NCBI RefSeq assembly: GCF_900459405.1
Contig: NZ_UHFN01000007.1
Span: 1,612,001-1,676,000, forward strand
Length of the DNA stretch: 64,000 nucleotides
Reading direction: 5' to 3'
Source of the DNA: Streptococcus hyointestinalis
GTDB lineage: Bacteria; Bacillota; Bacilli; Lactobacillales; Streptococcaceae
The notes beneath the pieces are model-generated. The model did no database searches and had not been told where the DNA came from. It saw only the letters and a list, made by a program, of their open reading frames with translations. This document shows, in pieces, positions 1 through 8,943 of the stretch; positions within the stretch are counted from its first letter, which is position 1, and the number at the start of each line of letters is the position of its first letter. The translations under genes and the position numbers were made by a program.

Positions 1-695
1 TCTTGGTTATAAGAACCTGAAAGAGCTATACTCATCGGAAATGTTGCTCCTAAAAACATCAACTGACTAAAGCGGCCACTAAGCTTAATGGCTAACACAG
101 CGAGAAAACCATAAAATAAAGCATTGCAAATACGCCCTATGTAATAAATAAAACCAACATTAAGGTGCAATAATTTTCCTATTGCAATACCAATAGCTTG
201 TGGGAGGTAACTCAAAAAGCTATATTGATTTGTTCCACGGTAATCCATCTCACCCTTTGCAAAAGGTATCATTTTATCACTACTAGGGATTGAAAAAAGA
301 TTTGTTTGGGTTATTTTAACCTTAGCTTGGTTATTTACTTGTCGATAATCCTCTGAAATAAGGAGATTTTTAGGATTGTCATCAAGATTAATCTCACCTG
401 ATGCTACTTTTAAGGAACGTGCAAAATGTACTGGCTCATCTGGTGTATTTAAAATCGGCGTCACAAGCGCACTAGAAACACCTAAGAAAGCAATGAACAC
501 ATATAATCCCTTAGTGTTTTGCTTGTCCAACAAATGAGGTAATAACAAACTCACCAACAGAAAAATAGTCGTCACCATATAGACAAGCTTAGGAATACCA
601 ACCTCACCAGGGTAAGCAATCAACACAGCACAAGCTACCAATAGAAGAGCCAAGCTATACTTATAATTTTGTTTGATTAACTGTCTCACTTCCAT
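1..695 (-). CDS. DUF2142-type polytopic membrane protein (3' part beyond window)
   Basis: The minus-strand frame opens at ATG 695, six bases after the stop of the preceding glycosyltransferase, and runs off the window edge, so about 231 N-terminal residues are visible. A first hydrophobic segment (about residues 12-60) is followed by the motif TPDEPVHFARS near residue 85, which is the hallmark of DUF2142, a family of GT-C-like membrane proteins found in cell-surface polysaccharide clusters. A soluble loop and further hydrophobic segments follow. It is the most distal gene seen in the rgp-type operon and is probably cotranscribed with it. A role in lipid-linked transfer of a side-chain sugar or in polymer modification is inferred from family and position; the substrate is unknown. 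Confidence 0.8.
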   Translation of the reverse strand, partial: MEVRQLIKQNYKYSLALLLVACAVLIAYPGEVGIPKLVYMVTTIFLLVSLLLPHLLDKQNTKGLYVFIAFLGVSSALVTPILNTPDEPVHFARSLKVASGEINLDDNPKNLLISEDYRQVNNQAKVKITQTNLFSIPSSDKMIPFAKGEMDYRGTNQYSFLSYLPQAIGIAIGKLLHLNVGFIYYIGRICNALFYGFLAVLAIKLSGRFSQLMFLGATFPMSIALSGSYNQ

Positions 696-701
696 CTTTT
701 C

Positions 702-1682
702 TCAACCCTTTCTACTCTTTTCTAAGGAATATTTTGTATAGTCTCCCCCTATCTCAACACGATTGGCTAAACGTATACCTCGCCACTTCTCAATATGAAA
801 GAGAGGATTTACCACTAGCCAATAAAGTTTTCGTTTCCACGAATATTGCTTATCATGAAGAATCTTAGAGCTGTCTTTAATACTAGCCTTTAGGCTGTTA
901 CGCCAGACTGACACTATCGATACAGGATTTGTAGAACCACTATTTACACGAACATTATAAGTTTCATCAAAGATACGTTTTTTATACTCTGATAGTAGGA
1001 CATCATTAGAATGTTCCACAACAGCTTTACCATTATAAGCTTTAATATAGCCTGCATCTACAATATCCTTACCATACTCGTAATCTTCAGAATAAGGAAC
1101 ATTTCGATAGCCTATTTCATGTAACAAAAATTCTCTCGGAGCAGCTGAGCAAACATCACTATAAAAAGAAGCTTCTGTATAGTGTCCTTTTTGTTCAGGG
1201 GTATCTCTTGTCCATAAAGTAATCGCATCATTGACACCCTGATCATGAAATACAGCATTGATATCATATTTCATCGCTGGAAAGCAAGTTCTTCTAGGCT
1301 CTTGACGACCTAATACAGCCACAATTTTCTCATTCAATGCAAAAGGTGCAACCATTTCCGCTAACCACTTGTTGTTAGCTGGCACAGCATCTTGTGTCAA
1401 ATAAACGACAATGTCCCCTTTTGCCCATTCAGCTGCTTTTTGGCGTGTACCACCATGAGAATACTCTTTTTTAGGTAATTTAACCAATTGTAAATTTCCA
1501 TATTGTTCTGCAAACCTTTCGATAATAGCAACAGAATTATCTGAGGATTCGGAATCAGTGATGATAACATCCCATGAAAAATCTGTTTCTTGTTGATAAA
1601 GAGCGGTTAGAGTTTCCTCTAAATGGTCATTTTCTCCATTATAAACAGGTATAAAAACAGTTGCTTTAAGGTGTTTATCCAT
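702..1682 (-). CDS. GT2 family glycosyltransferase, rhamnosyltransferase-like
   Basis: The protein has 326 residues with a GT-A fold at the N-terminus: VFIPVYNGE near residue 9, ITDSESSDNS near 41 and a TQDAVP metal/nucleotide-binding motif near 96. This pattern is typical of cytoplasmic dTDP-rhamnose-using GT2 enzymes of the RfbF/RfbG type. The start overlaps the end of the upstream GT4 gene by 8 bases, which indicates translational coupling. It probably adds a residue to the rhamnose polymer or its side chain on the inner membrane face. Acceptor and linkage cannot be told from sequence. Confidence 0.85.
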   Translation of the reverse strand: MDKHLKATVFIPVYNGENDHLEETLTALYQQETDFSWDVIITDSESSDNSVAIIERFAEQYGNLQLVKLPKKEYSHGGTRQKAAEWAKGDIVVYLTQDAVPANNKWLAEMVAPFALNEKIVAVLGRQEPRRTCFPAMKYDINAVFHDQGVNDAITLWTRDTPEQKGHYTEASFYSDVCSAAPREFLLHEIGYRNVPYSEDYEYGKDIVDAGYIKAYNGKAVVEHSNDVLLSEYKKRIFDETYNVRVNSGSTNPVSIVSVWRNSLKASIKDSSKILHDKQYSWKRKLYWLVVNPLFHIEKWRGIRLANRVEIGGDYTKYSLEKSRKG

Positions 1683-2904
1683 CTATAACCTCACGTTTGA
1701 TGATTTCTTCCACTTTTTGGTAACTTTCTTGCCAAGAAGCACCCTGATATTTTTGACTCATTTGCTCAGCGTGCTGATTAACGTCTTTACGTTCAACAGC
1801 ATTGCAAAGTTGCTGTGCTAACGCCACTGGATAGGCTTCTGTGTATAGAATATCCTCAGTCTCACCTAAAACCATGCGATTATTGTCTCCATCGTTCATG
1901 ACAGGAACACAACCTGCCACTAAAAGTTCTAATGGTAATAAAGACACATTTGTCAATGACAAGACCAGACATGCTACACTTTCATGATAGACCTGTGCTA
2001 GCTCTTCTTTATTTAAAATGCCTCGGTCAATAAATTCAAATGGTATATCATAGTTAGACATATCTTGACCGAAGAATTCAATCTCATAATCTGGGTGTTT
2101 TTCTTTAAAAATCTTCAGCGCCATGACACCAATCTCAAAGCCACGACGTTCTGTGTGAGCACGTGCATAAAAACAGATTTTTTTCTTTTTGATTACCTCA
2201 GTTTTTGTGCGATAAATCTCAACATCAGCACCAAAATCAAAATAGTCTGCCTGCATACCATATTCGCTGACTTTCTGAGTCAACCAACGCCCTGCAGTAA
2301 TCCCATAGAAACCAAATTTATATGTTGCTTCAGCTAATTTATAACGTGAACCTAAACCATAAAAAACTGGCTCAAAATCCTGTACAAAATAAAACTTATG
2401 AAGATTTTTTTCTTTCAGATTAAAAGCTGCGTAAGCTGTATCCCAACTTGTTGCAAAAACAACGTCCTGATTTTTAAATTCTGCCAGTTCCCTTACTTCA
2501 ACATCAATACCATATGAGCGCTTAAAGATATCTTGTGCTTCTTTTGCTGACTGGTTGATAGTATTGACATGATAAAGATAAAAAGAAACATTATGCCCTT
2601 GTTCTTGGAGGTACTTTACAAAACGTGAGATGGTTGTATGACCTCCTCCCCCGGGACCTACTGGTTGTGTTAACCAAGCAATATTCAAATACTTTTTACT
2701 AATCTTTTTAGGTTTCTGATAAGGAAAATTTATGTAATCCGCCTTCACAATATCATCAAATTGTGGCATAGCAGGAAGATGTAATAAATCAATTTTTTCT
2801 GGTTGCGCCTGAGGCGAAGCTTGATGACCTAGGCGCTCTTTTACTTTTCGTAATGTTGCACGCATGCCTTCCTGACGGTAACTTCTAATAACTTTTTTTA
2901 ACAT
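1675..2904 (-). CDS. GT4 family glycosyltransferase, WsaF-like
   Basis: The protein has 409 residues. It lacks the usual short GT4 start and instead has about 65 residues of basic N-terminal sequence before the first Rossmann strand (NIAWLTQPVGPGGGGHTT near 73). The C-terminal half has the GT-B nucleotide-sugar domain (KKKICFYARAHTERRGFE near 240) and an LPLELLVAGCVPV segment near 325 that takes the place of the common EGFGLP-type motif. This layout resembles the beta-1,2-rhamnosyltransferase WsaF of an S-layer glycan pathway. It lies 26 bases downstream of rgpF and overlaps the next gene, so it belongs to the wall-polysaccharide operon. Rhamnose transfer is inferred. Confidence 0.8.
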   Translation of the reverse strand: MLKKVIRSYRQEGMRATLRKVKERLGHQASPQAQPEKIDLLHLPAMPQFDDIVKADYINFPYQKPKKISKKYLNIAWLTQPVGPGGGGHTTISRFVKYLQEQGHNVSFYLYHVNTINQSAKEAQDIFKRSYGIDVEVRELAEFKNQDVVFATSWDTAYAAFNLKEKNLHKFYFVQDFEPVFYGLGSRYKLAEATYKFGFYGITAGRWLTQKVSEYGMQADYFDFGADVEIYRTKTEVIKKKKICFYARAHTERRGFEIGVMALKIFKEKHPDYEIEFFGQDMSNYDIPFEFIDRGILNKEELAQVYHESVACLVLSLTNVSLLPLELLVAGCVPVMNDGDNNRMVLGETEDILYTEAYPVALAQQLCNAVERKDVNQHAEQMSQKYQGASWQESYQKVEEIIKREVIDG

Positions 2905-2930
2905 GTTCTTTTTCCATCCTAGTCATGGCT

Positions 2931-4679
2931 CTATTTTTTTAATTTTTTTATTACTTTTTTAGTCACAAATTTGGCAGAATTGACATTTGCCTGATACCAA
3001 TAGCGCAGCGCACTCTTGAAACCGCCGTTTTGGTTAAAATCTGCGAAAGTTTGAGGAACAGCAACTACAGGCTTATGGTTGAGCAATTTATTATCAATAA
3101 ACGGCGTAAGAGCGACAGGTGTCGGACTAATTCTAAAATCATAGTGACGATCCCAAGCGATATAAACAAGTAGGCGCTCCATAGCATGTAATACTGAATT
3201 TTGAGGAAGTGGCTCTTTAGGGATAGTTTCTAAGTCTATCTTTAAGTCAAATAAAGGTTTTAAAGCATCGTATTTGAACCACACAAAAGTACCATAACTC
3301 ATCACAAAGGTGTGAAAGTTTTCAAAATCAATCGCCTTATTAAGTCCCATAGAAGACCAAAGTTGATTCATAGCAGGGGCAATCAAAGCCTCATTTCCGG
3401 CATCCACAATCTTATTGTATCTAAAAAATGTAGGAATATCTGCAATCACAAGTCCCAATGTTTCAGCTTCTAACTGGGAAATTATAGTATCAGCTGGAAG
3501 AATCATACTTTCAATCAGCTCATGGCGCCATGACTCACCTGCCCAAAAATCTGCTTCTTTGGACTTTTTTGTATGAAAATGACCTATATAGTCATACTTA
3601 GATAAAACATCACCCAACCTAAGCATAGGAATAATATCACGCCCGATATTATCAAAGACATAAATACTTGCTTTAGCGTTTTCTTGTGTTAGCTGATTTT
3701 CTATCTCTGTTCTTTTTTCTTCAGAGTCTGTCGTGATAAACAAGTCATAATCAAAATGACAGGATTCAAATGCTCTTAAAAACTCTCCAAGCAAATCTGT
3801 ATAATAGACATGTAAATGAATTGCTATCTTTTTTTCAACTTTTATCAGTGACTTTTCTTTTAGATACTTCTTTCCCAATTTATAAGGATTGTCTGGCATG
3901 TAAGTGTCTGATAAATGATGAATCATCACATCAATAGGATAATCCGTTTTACGTTCAATATAATCAAGTAAATACGGAGCAATACTGTTGTTTGCTTCTG
4001 GAATTTTCACCTTGAAAAAGGGAACCTTAGCCTCCAATAATGCCGTTGGATGATATAAGCTAAAATTAGGAGGTAGATTATTGTGGACCGGAACTTCAAC
4101 TGTATCAAAAACGACTCCATATTGGAAACCAGCTTCTAAAAAAATAGAAGTTGTTTGCGCTTCATAATTATCAATAACGTCTTGAACATCTGAAAAATCT
4201 TTAATCGTGGACCAATAATTTTTAAAGGTACTAGATGTTGCTAACTTTTTCTTGTAAACAACAAAATAACTTTGGATATGCTCTGGCAGCACATCGCCTG
4301 CTCGGTGATTGGTCATTCCCCAAAAATCAACATTCTCATCTGACTCAAAACGCTTATAATAAGATTCTAAATCCCATAGAGGTCCAAAGCAGGTATCATT
4401 CATCATTGTAACAGAATCATACTCTACTAGACTTTCATAACCCACTAAACTCAAGCCATCACGCCAAGCTGCAAAATCAAACCCCTTATTCTCACGCTGA
4501 AGAAAAACATCAATCATGTGTTTCTTTTTCAATTGTTCAACTTCTTCTTGATTTACAGCACTATTACTGATAAAAACAATCTTAGAAAATAACGGACGCA
4601 CCTTCTCCAATTGATATTTAACATGCGGACTTACTATATCATATTTATTGAAGTGAACATACAGCAGTAAGCGGTTCAT
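2931..4679 (-). CDS. rgpF: RgpF-type rhamnan synthesis protein
   Basis: At 582 residues the protein has the length expected for streptococcal RgpF/GacG. It shows the two-part build of the rhamnan synthesis F family: an N-terminal domain with YDSVTMMNDTCFGPL near 88 and a second domain with VFDNIGRDIIPMLRLG near 345 and YDYIGHFHTKKSK near 366. These enzymes act in the cytoplasm to polymerise the rhamnose backbone of the group/serotype wall polysaccharide. The start overlaps rgpE by four bases (ATGA), a coupling seen through most of this operon. The C-terminus is lysine-rich. Assignment is by family motifs and gene order. Confidence 0.92.
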   Translation of the reverse strand: MNRLLLYVHFNKYDIVSPHVKYQLEKVRPLFSKIVFISNSAVNQEEVEQLKKKHMIDVFLQRENKGFDFAAWRDGLSLVGYESLVEYDSVTMMNDTCFGPLWDLESYYKRFESDENVDFWGMTNHRAGDVLPEHIQSYFVVYKKKLATSSTFKNYWSTIKDFSDVQDVIDNYEAQTTSIFLEAGFQYGVVFDTVEVPVHNNLPPNFSLYHPTALLEAKVPFFKVKIPEANNSIAPYLLDYIERKTDYPIDVMIHHLSDTYMPDNPYKLGKKYLKEKSLIKVEKKIAIHLHVYYTDLLGEFLRAFESCHFDYDLFITTDSEEKRTEIENQLTQENAKASIYVFDNIGRDIIPMLRLGDVLSKYDYIGHFHTKKSKEADFWAGESWRHELIESMILPADTIISQLEAETLGLVIADIPTFFRYNKIVDAGNEALIAPAMNQLWSSMGLNKAIDFENFHTFVMSYGTFVWFKYDALKPLFDLKIDLETIPKEPLPQNSVLHAMERLLVYIAWDRHYDFRISPTPVALTPFIDNKLLNHKPVVAVPQTFADFNQNGGFKSALRYWYQANVNSAKFVTKKVIKKLKK

Positions 4680-5995
4680 TTTTTTCTCCTTAAAAAGTTA
4701 ATGATTTTTGTTGGAATAATCCAGCGGCGAGAGTTGATGACTGTATTATATTGATGTGTCATTTTTGTCAGCTCTGCTTTATAAAATTCAAGTTCTGATT
4801 GTAGCTTAGTGTATTTGTCAAAAGCTTCATCAAGCTCCTTATTTAGCTGGTCAATATCCTCAGATAAAACATTTACTACGTAGTCTGTTGCATGAATATC
4901 CGTAAGATTGAACAACTCATAGCTTAATGTAAACTCCTTGTTAGCTATCTTTGAAATGTCGTAAACCAATTGTGGATCCGAGTTTGCAAATATGACATAG
5001 TCACCTAGAAAATAACCGTTAGTCAAAGCAGGTTGAAGGATTTCTCCACTTTCCTTTACCTCTAAATGGACATATTTGTAAAAACTTGGTAATTCTGATA
5101 AATCAATACGTACTTGATCTACTGAAGCGTCGAACTGTAGATTTATCTGATCTGATTGTGCAAAGTCATAGCTAAACTTACAGTCTTCTGACAAGGTCTC
5201 ATCTTTAGAGCTATAGTAAATATTCACTTTTTGATTATAGTAATCTAAGGTAATATTGTACCCAAAATGCAAGTCAGATGCTGCTCTCACTTCCTCAGGA
5301 TAGCTATTGACATATTTCCCGAGGATATGAACATAAGCTTGATAGTACTTCAACATCAAATCCCTAGCTTGACCAGACATCGAATTTTCTAAAACTCTAT
5401 AATAAAAGAATGTCGTCTCACAGGGAACAGCCTTCGCTTTTTTATGCGTAATCAAGTATAAAAAGAAATCGAAATCCTCTAGCCTCTTACCGTTGAGGTA
5501 GTCATCATAGCGAACATCACCTATGATTGAACGTCTCACAAGTGAACAAGAATCAATAAAATTCGATTTAAAGAGGCGGCTAAGCGAGAAAGATTCTAAA
5601 GGTAAAACTTCTCTTTGAGTATCAGGATTGATAAGACGTGTATAAATAATATCGCCCTGACTCTCTTGTGCTTTTTGAACAAGTTCCTCTAAAAAATTAG
5701 GAGTAAGATAGTTGTCGCTGTCTACAAAAAGAACAAACTCACCTTTTAATACATCAAAGGCTTTATTGCGAGTTTTTACTAGACCTATGTTCTCATGCGA
5801 TAGAAAGGTGACTTTTTCTAAATTGGTTTGTTCTACAAAAGCTTCTATCACCTCAGCAGACCGATCCGTTGAACCATCATTGATAATGATAAGTTCAAAA
5901 TTGCGGTAAGTTTGCTGCTCAATACTTTCTAGACATTGTTTAATGTAGGCTTCATGATTGTAGCACGTTACAATAACTGAAACGAAATTGTTCAT
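4676..5995 (-). CDS. rgpE: GT2 glycosyltransferase of the rgp operon, RgpE-like
   Basis: The 439-residue protein has a complete GT2 domain (VSVIVTCYNHEAYI near 5, IINDGSTDRS near 36, FVDSDNYLTPNF near 90). A beta-rich middle region and a C-terminal coiled-coil stretch (about 380-420) with a basic tail follow. The gene sits between the ATPase gene rgpD and rgpF, as rgpE does in S. mutans, and overlaps both neighbours by four bases. In S. mutans RgpE is linked to the glucose side chain; whether this enzyme transfers glucose or rhamnose cannot be read from sequence. The symbol is given by position and family. Confidence 0.8.
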   Translation of the reverse strand: MNNFVSVIVTCYNHEAYIKQCLESIEQQTYRNFELIIINDGSTDRSAEVIEAFVEQTNLEKVTFLSHENIGLVKTRNKAFDVLKGEFVLFVDSDNYLTPNFLEELVQKAQESQGDIIYTRLINPDTQREVLPLESFSLSRLFKSNFIDSCSLVRRSIIGDVRYDDYLNGKRLEDFDFFLYLITHKKAKAVPCETTFFYYRVLENSMSGQARDLMLKYYQAYVHILGKYVNSYPEEVRAASDLHFGYNITLDYYNQKVNIYYSSKDETLSEDCKFSYDFAQSDQINLQFDASVDQVRIDLSELPSFYKYVHLEVKESGEILQPALTNGYFLGDYVIFANSDPQLVYDISKIANKEFTLSYELFNLTDIHATDYVVNVLSEDIDQLNKELDEAFDKYTKLQSELEFYKAELTKMTHQYNTVINSRRWIIPTKIINFLRRKK

Positions 5996-7206
5996 TTTTT
6001 AAATTCCCATTTTCCTCTGCGCTGTAAGAGTCCTGTTGCAGAATCTTTTTCTGAGATGTCATCTGTTGCGATATCATCACGTACAATAAAGACCACTGGT
6101 GAATTTGCAGTGTCTGCAAAAGCAACCATTTTATCGTCATCATCACGTACAGATACCTGCAACTTAAGCTTTATATCATTTAAGCTTGGCATATCACAGG
6201 TATAAACAACTGATTTATGCCCTTTTCCATTGGTCATATAATCCAATGAATTATCATTATAAATCCATATATTGCGGTCAATATCGGTTAAAGAAAAAGC
6301 AATGTAGGTAGCGGTGTCATCTAAAACATCGTAAGAAATTCTAAACTGCACTTTCTCCCTTGGACTTATAGTATTCGCAGAAAGCAACTCTACTTTTAGG
6401 TTATCTACACATAAAGACTCTTCTTGGGCTTCTTTCTTATCTTCTGTAACAGATGTTGGAGCTACAGCATTATCAAAGCTATACTGGTTAGCCACATCGT
6501 CTGGATTTCCCAGCGCTTTAACCAAGCCATTTTCGATGAGTACCGCTTGGTTACAGTATTTTTTGACAGCGCCCATGTCGTGTGTCACAAGGATGGTGGT
6601 TTTACCGCTTTTTTTGCGCTCCATAAAGTAGTCGTTACACTTGCGCTGAAAGGCTTCGTCGCCAACAGCGAGCACTTCATCCAAAATCAAGACATCTCCT
6701 TGTGCCTTGATGGCTACAGAAAAGGCTAAGCGCACTTGCATACCACTAGAGTAATTTTTGAGCTTTTGGTTCATAAAGGCTCCAAGCTCAGCAAAGTCGA
6801 CGATGTCATCATACATAGCGTTCACTTCTTCTTTCGAAAAACCAAGAAGGGCACCATTCATGTAGACATTTTCACGTCCTGTCAACTCTGGGTTGAAACC
6901 GACACCAAGCTCGATAAAGGACACTAGCTTACCATCTACCGTCACGCTGCCTTTTTCAGGGACATAAATTTGTGAGATGATTTTTAGAAGCGTTGATTTA
7001 CCTGAACCGTTACGTCCGACGATACCGAAAAAGTCGCCCTCTTTGACTTCAAAAGAGATGTCTTTTAAGACATGCTGCTCCTTGTAGCCTTTGATTCCTT
7101 TAAAGCGATTAACCATGGCTGTCCGCAAACTGTAAGTGCTCTCGGTTGGCAATTTAAAGAACTTGCTGACATGCTCTACCTTGACGACTGTTTTTGCTTG
7201 ACTCAT
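5992..7206 (-). CDS. rgpD: Polysaccharide ABC exporter ATPase RgpD
   Basis: The protein has 404 residues when started at ATG 7206, which follows GAGGTGCTTTAAA and lies one base after rgpC; the frame is open further upstream but that part lies inside rgpC. The ATPase core has Walker A GIVGRNGSGKST near 65, signature KNYSSGMQVRLA near 146 and Walker B VLILDEVLAVGDE near 168. A C-terminal domain of about 140 residues is beta-rich, like the Wzt carbohydrate-binding domain that selects finished polymers. With RgpC it should flip or export the undecaprenyl-linked rhamnan across the membrane. Confidence 0.93.
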   Translation of the reverse strand: MSQAKTVVKVEHVSKFFKLPTESTYSLRTAMVNRFKGIKGYKEQHVLKDISFEVKEGDFFGIVGRNGSGKSTLLKIISQIYVPEKGSVTVDGKLVSFIELGVGFNPELTGRENVYMNGALLGFSKEEVNAMYDDIVDFAELGAFMNQKLKNYSSGMQVRLAFSVAIKAQGDVLILDEVLAVGDEAFQRKCNDYFMERKKSGKTTILVTHDMGAVKKYCNQAVLIENGLVKALGNPDDVANQYSFDNAVAPTSVTEDKKEAQEESLCVDNLKVELLSANTISPREKVQFRISYDVLDDTATYIAFSLTDIDRNIWIYNDNSLDYMTNGKGHKSVVYTCDMPSLNDIKLKLQVSVRDDDDKMVAFADTANSPVVFIVRDDIATDDISEKDSATGLLQRRGKWEFKK

Positions 7207-7207
7207 T

Positions 7208-8011
7208 TTAAAGCACCTCCGCAAATTTCTTAGAATACTTGTTAAAAACAAAGACACCAATCACAAAAACCACAAATGGAATCAAATAAGGAATCGCTAC
7301 GATAGCTTTGTTGTTAATCAATTGCCAAACAGTGACATTTGCCTTGTCAATAAGAAAATAACGTGCATCTTGGATAATTTGTGCTACAGGATTGAGCATC
7401 ATGACCTTGGCTGCAATCAAGCTACGGTCAGACACATAAGTGATTGGATAGATAATTGGTGTCGCATAGAGCCCAGCCTGCATAAAGACTTCCCAGATTT
7501 GAGATAAATCACGAAAACGCACAAAAACAGTTGATAAAATCAAAGCAATCCCTGTTGCAAGAAGAAACAGCTCAATAGCCAATGGAATAGCCATCACAGC
7601 CGTCCATGAGAACTGCACACCGTTAAAGAGAGCAAAGAGCAGCACCACAATCAAGTTAATCCCAAAGTTAATCGCTGCACCGCAGATCGCTGAAATAACG
7701 ATGATTTCTTTTGAGAAGTTGAGTTTACGCAACAAATCCCCACGAGATACGATAGACACCATCCCCATATTGGTTGCTTCTGAGAAAAAGCCCCAGATGA
7801 CATTGGCAAGTAGCAAAGCCACAGCAAAATGCGGCACATCGCCACCCAAACGTAAGAAATGGATGAAGACAACGTACATGATGGCAAAGAGCATCAAAGG
7901 CTTCAAAATAGACCAAAGATAGCCAACAGCACTTCCTTGATAGCGTAATTTAAAGTCGGTCTTGACCATTTCTCTTAAGAGAATACGGTTTTCTTTACTG
8001 AAAAAATTCAT
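7208..8011 (-). CDS. rgpC: Polysaccharide ABC exporter permease RgpC
   Basis: The 267-residue protein is an ABC-2 type permease with six hydrophobic segments between about residues 30 and 260 and the characteristic LRYQGSAVGYLWSILKPL stretch near residue 23. Its start ATG overlaps the stop TGA of rgpB (TGATG), and it is followed after one base by the ATPase gene. RgpC and RgpD together move the lipid-linked rhamnose polymer from the cytoplasmic to the outer face of the membrane before attachment to peptidoglycan. Assignment rests on family and conserved gene order. Confidence 0.93.
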   Translation of the reverse strand: MNFFSKENRILLREMVKTDFKLRYQGSAVGYLWSILKPLMLFAIMYVVFIHFLRLGGDVPHFAVALLLANVIWGFFSEATNMGMVSIVSRGDLLRKLNFSKEIIVISAICGAAINFGINLIVVLLFALFNGVQFSWTAVMAIPLAIELFLLATGIALILSTVFVRFRDLSQIWEVFMQAGLYATPIIYPITYVSDRSLIAAKVMMLNPVAQIIQDARYFLIDKANVTVWQLINNKAIVAIPYLIPFVVFVIGVFVFNKYSKKFAEVL

Positions 8012-8943
8012 CAGTTTCTCCTATAACCAAATTTTGTAATAATCAATGTTCTAAAAATAAAAGTGTGAAACCAGCGATTTTTAGCTAGTTTATATGATTT
8101 TAAGGACAAGAGACGTTCATGAAGGGGCGCTTCTGTTATCCCGATAAAGGCATCTACCAAGGCTCTGTCATCCGCATCAAGCTCAAAGTCTCTAAGGAGG
8201 CTGGCTTGCTCTTGACTAGAGGTGATGAGATACCAGTATTTTGCGACTAAGGCTTGCGGTTTTAGCCAATTTTTAATGCGCTTGTTCCACGTCCTAGCAC
8301 CAAGCACATTATTGTCATGCTGACGGTAGAGCTCACCAGGCTTATCAATATAGATGAGCTGCCCCAAAGCAGCTGCCAGCAAGGCTAGATACCAGTCGTG
8401 CATGATGACCTTATCCGTTCTCATCCAGAGCTTAGCTAGGCTGTGGTTAATGCCTGAAACGCCACCTGTTACTGTATTTTCAGTCATCTCTTGGTGGAGC
8501 TTGGTGTTTGCATGATGTGACTGTGTTCTCACCATGCTTTTGTGAAGAACATTGAGCTTTGCATCCACAATCATCAAGTCCATATAAACCATGACAGGCT
8601 GGCTATTATCAACCTCAGCAAAAGCTGCCAGCTGCGTCTCAAGCTTATCCTCTAGCCAAACATCATCTTGGTCACTAAAAAAATAATAATCAGCTTCTTC
8701 ATACTTGACCAAGTGATAAAAAGACTGGATGACACCGTAGTTCTCAGTCTCATCTTCATTGATAAAGCAAATCCGCTCATCTTTTTGTGTGTAGGCTTTG
8801 ATGATAGATCGTGTCTTGTCTGTTGAGCCATCATCACGGATGAGGAGTCTCCAGTCTGTAAAGGTCTGACGGCGAATACTCTCAATCTGCTCCGCTAGAA
8901 AGGTCTCACCGTTGTAGGTAGACATCAAGATATTAACTCTCAT
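8011..8943 (-). CDS. rgpB: GT2 rhamnosyltransferase RgpB
   Basis: The 310-residue enzyme starts MRVNILMSTYNGE and carries the GT2 motifs LIRDDGSTDKT near 33 and FFSDQDDVWLEDK near 87, plus a TVTGGVSGINHSL region near 137. It is the expected second rhamnosyltransferase of the rgp/gac pathway and adds rhamnose to the primer made by RgpA. The start overlaps the rgpA end by 11 bases and the stop overlaps rgpC, so the gene is translationally coupled on both sides. Confidence 0.92.
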   Translation of the reverse strand: MRVNILMSTYNGETFLAEQIESIRRQTFTDWRLLIRDDGSTDKTRSIIKAYTQKDERICFINEDETENYGVIQSFYHLVKYEEADYYFFSDQDDVWLEDKLETQLAAFAEVDNSQPVMVYMDLMIVDAKLNVLHKSMVRTQSHHANTKLHQEMTENTVTGGVSGINHSLAKLWMRTDKVIMHDWYLALLAAALGQLIYIDKPGELYRQHDNNVLGARTWNKRIKNWLKPQALVAKYWYLITSSQEQASLLRDFELDADDRALVDAFIGITEAPLHERLLSLKSYKLAKNRWFHTFIFRTLIITKFGYRRN

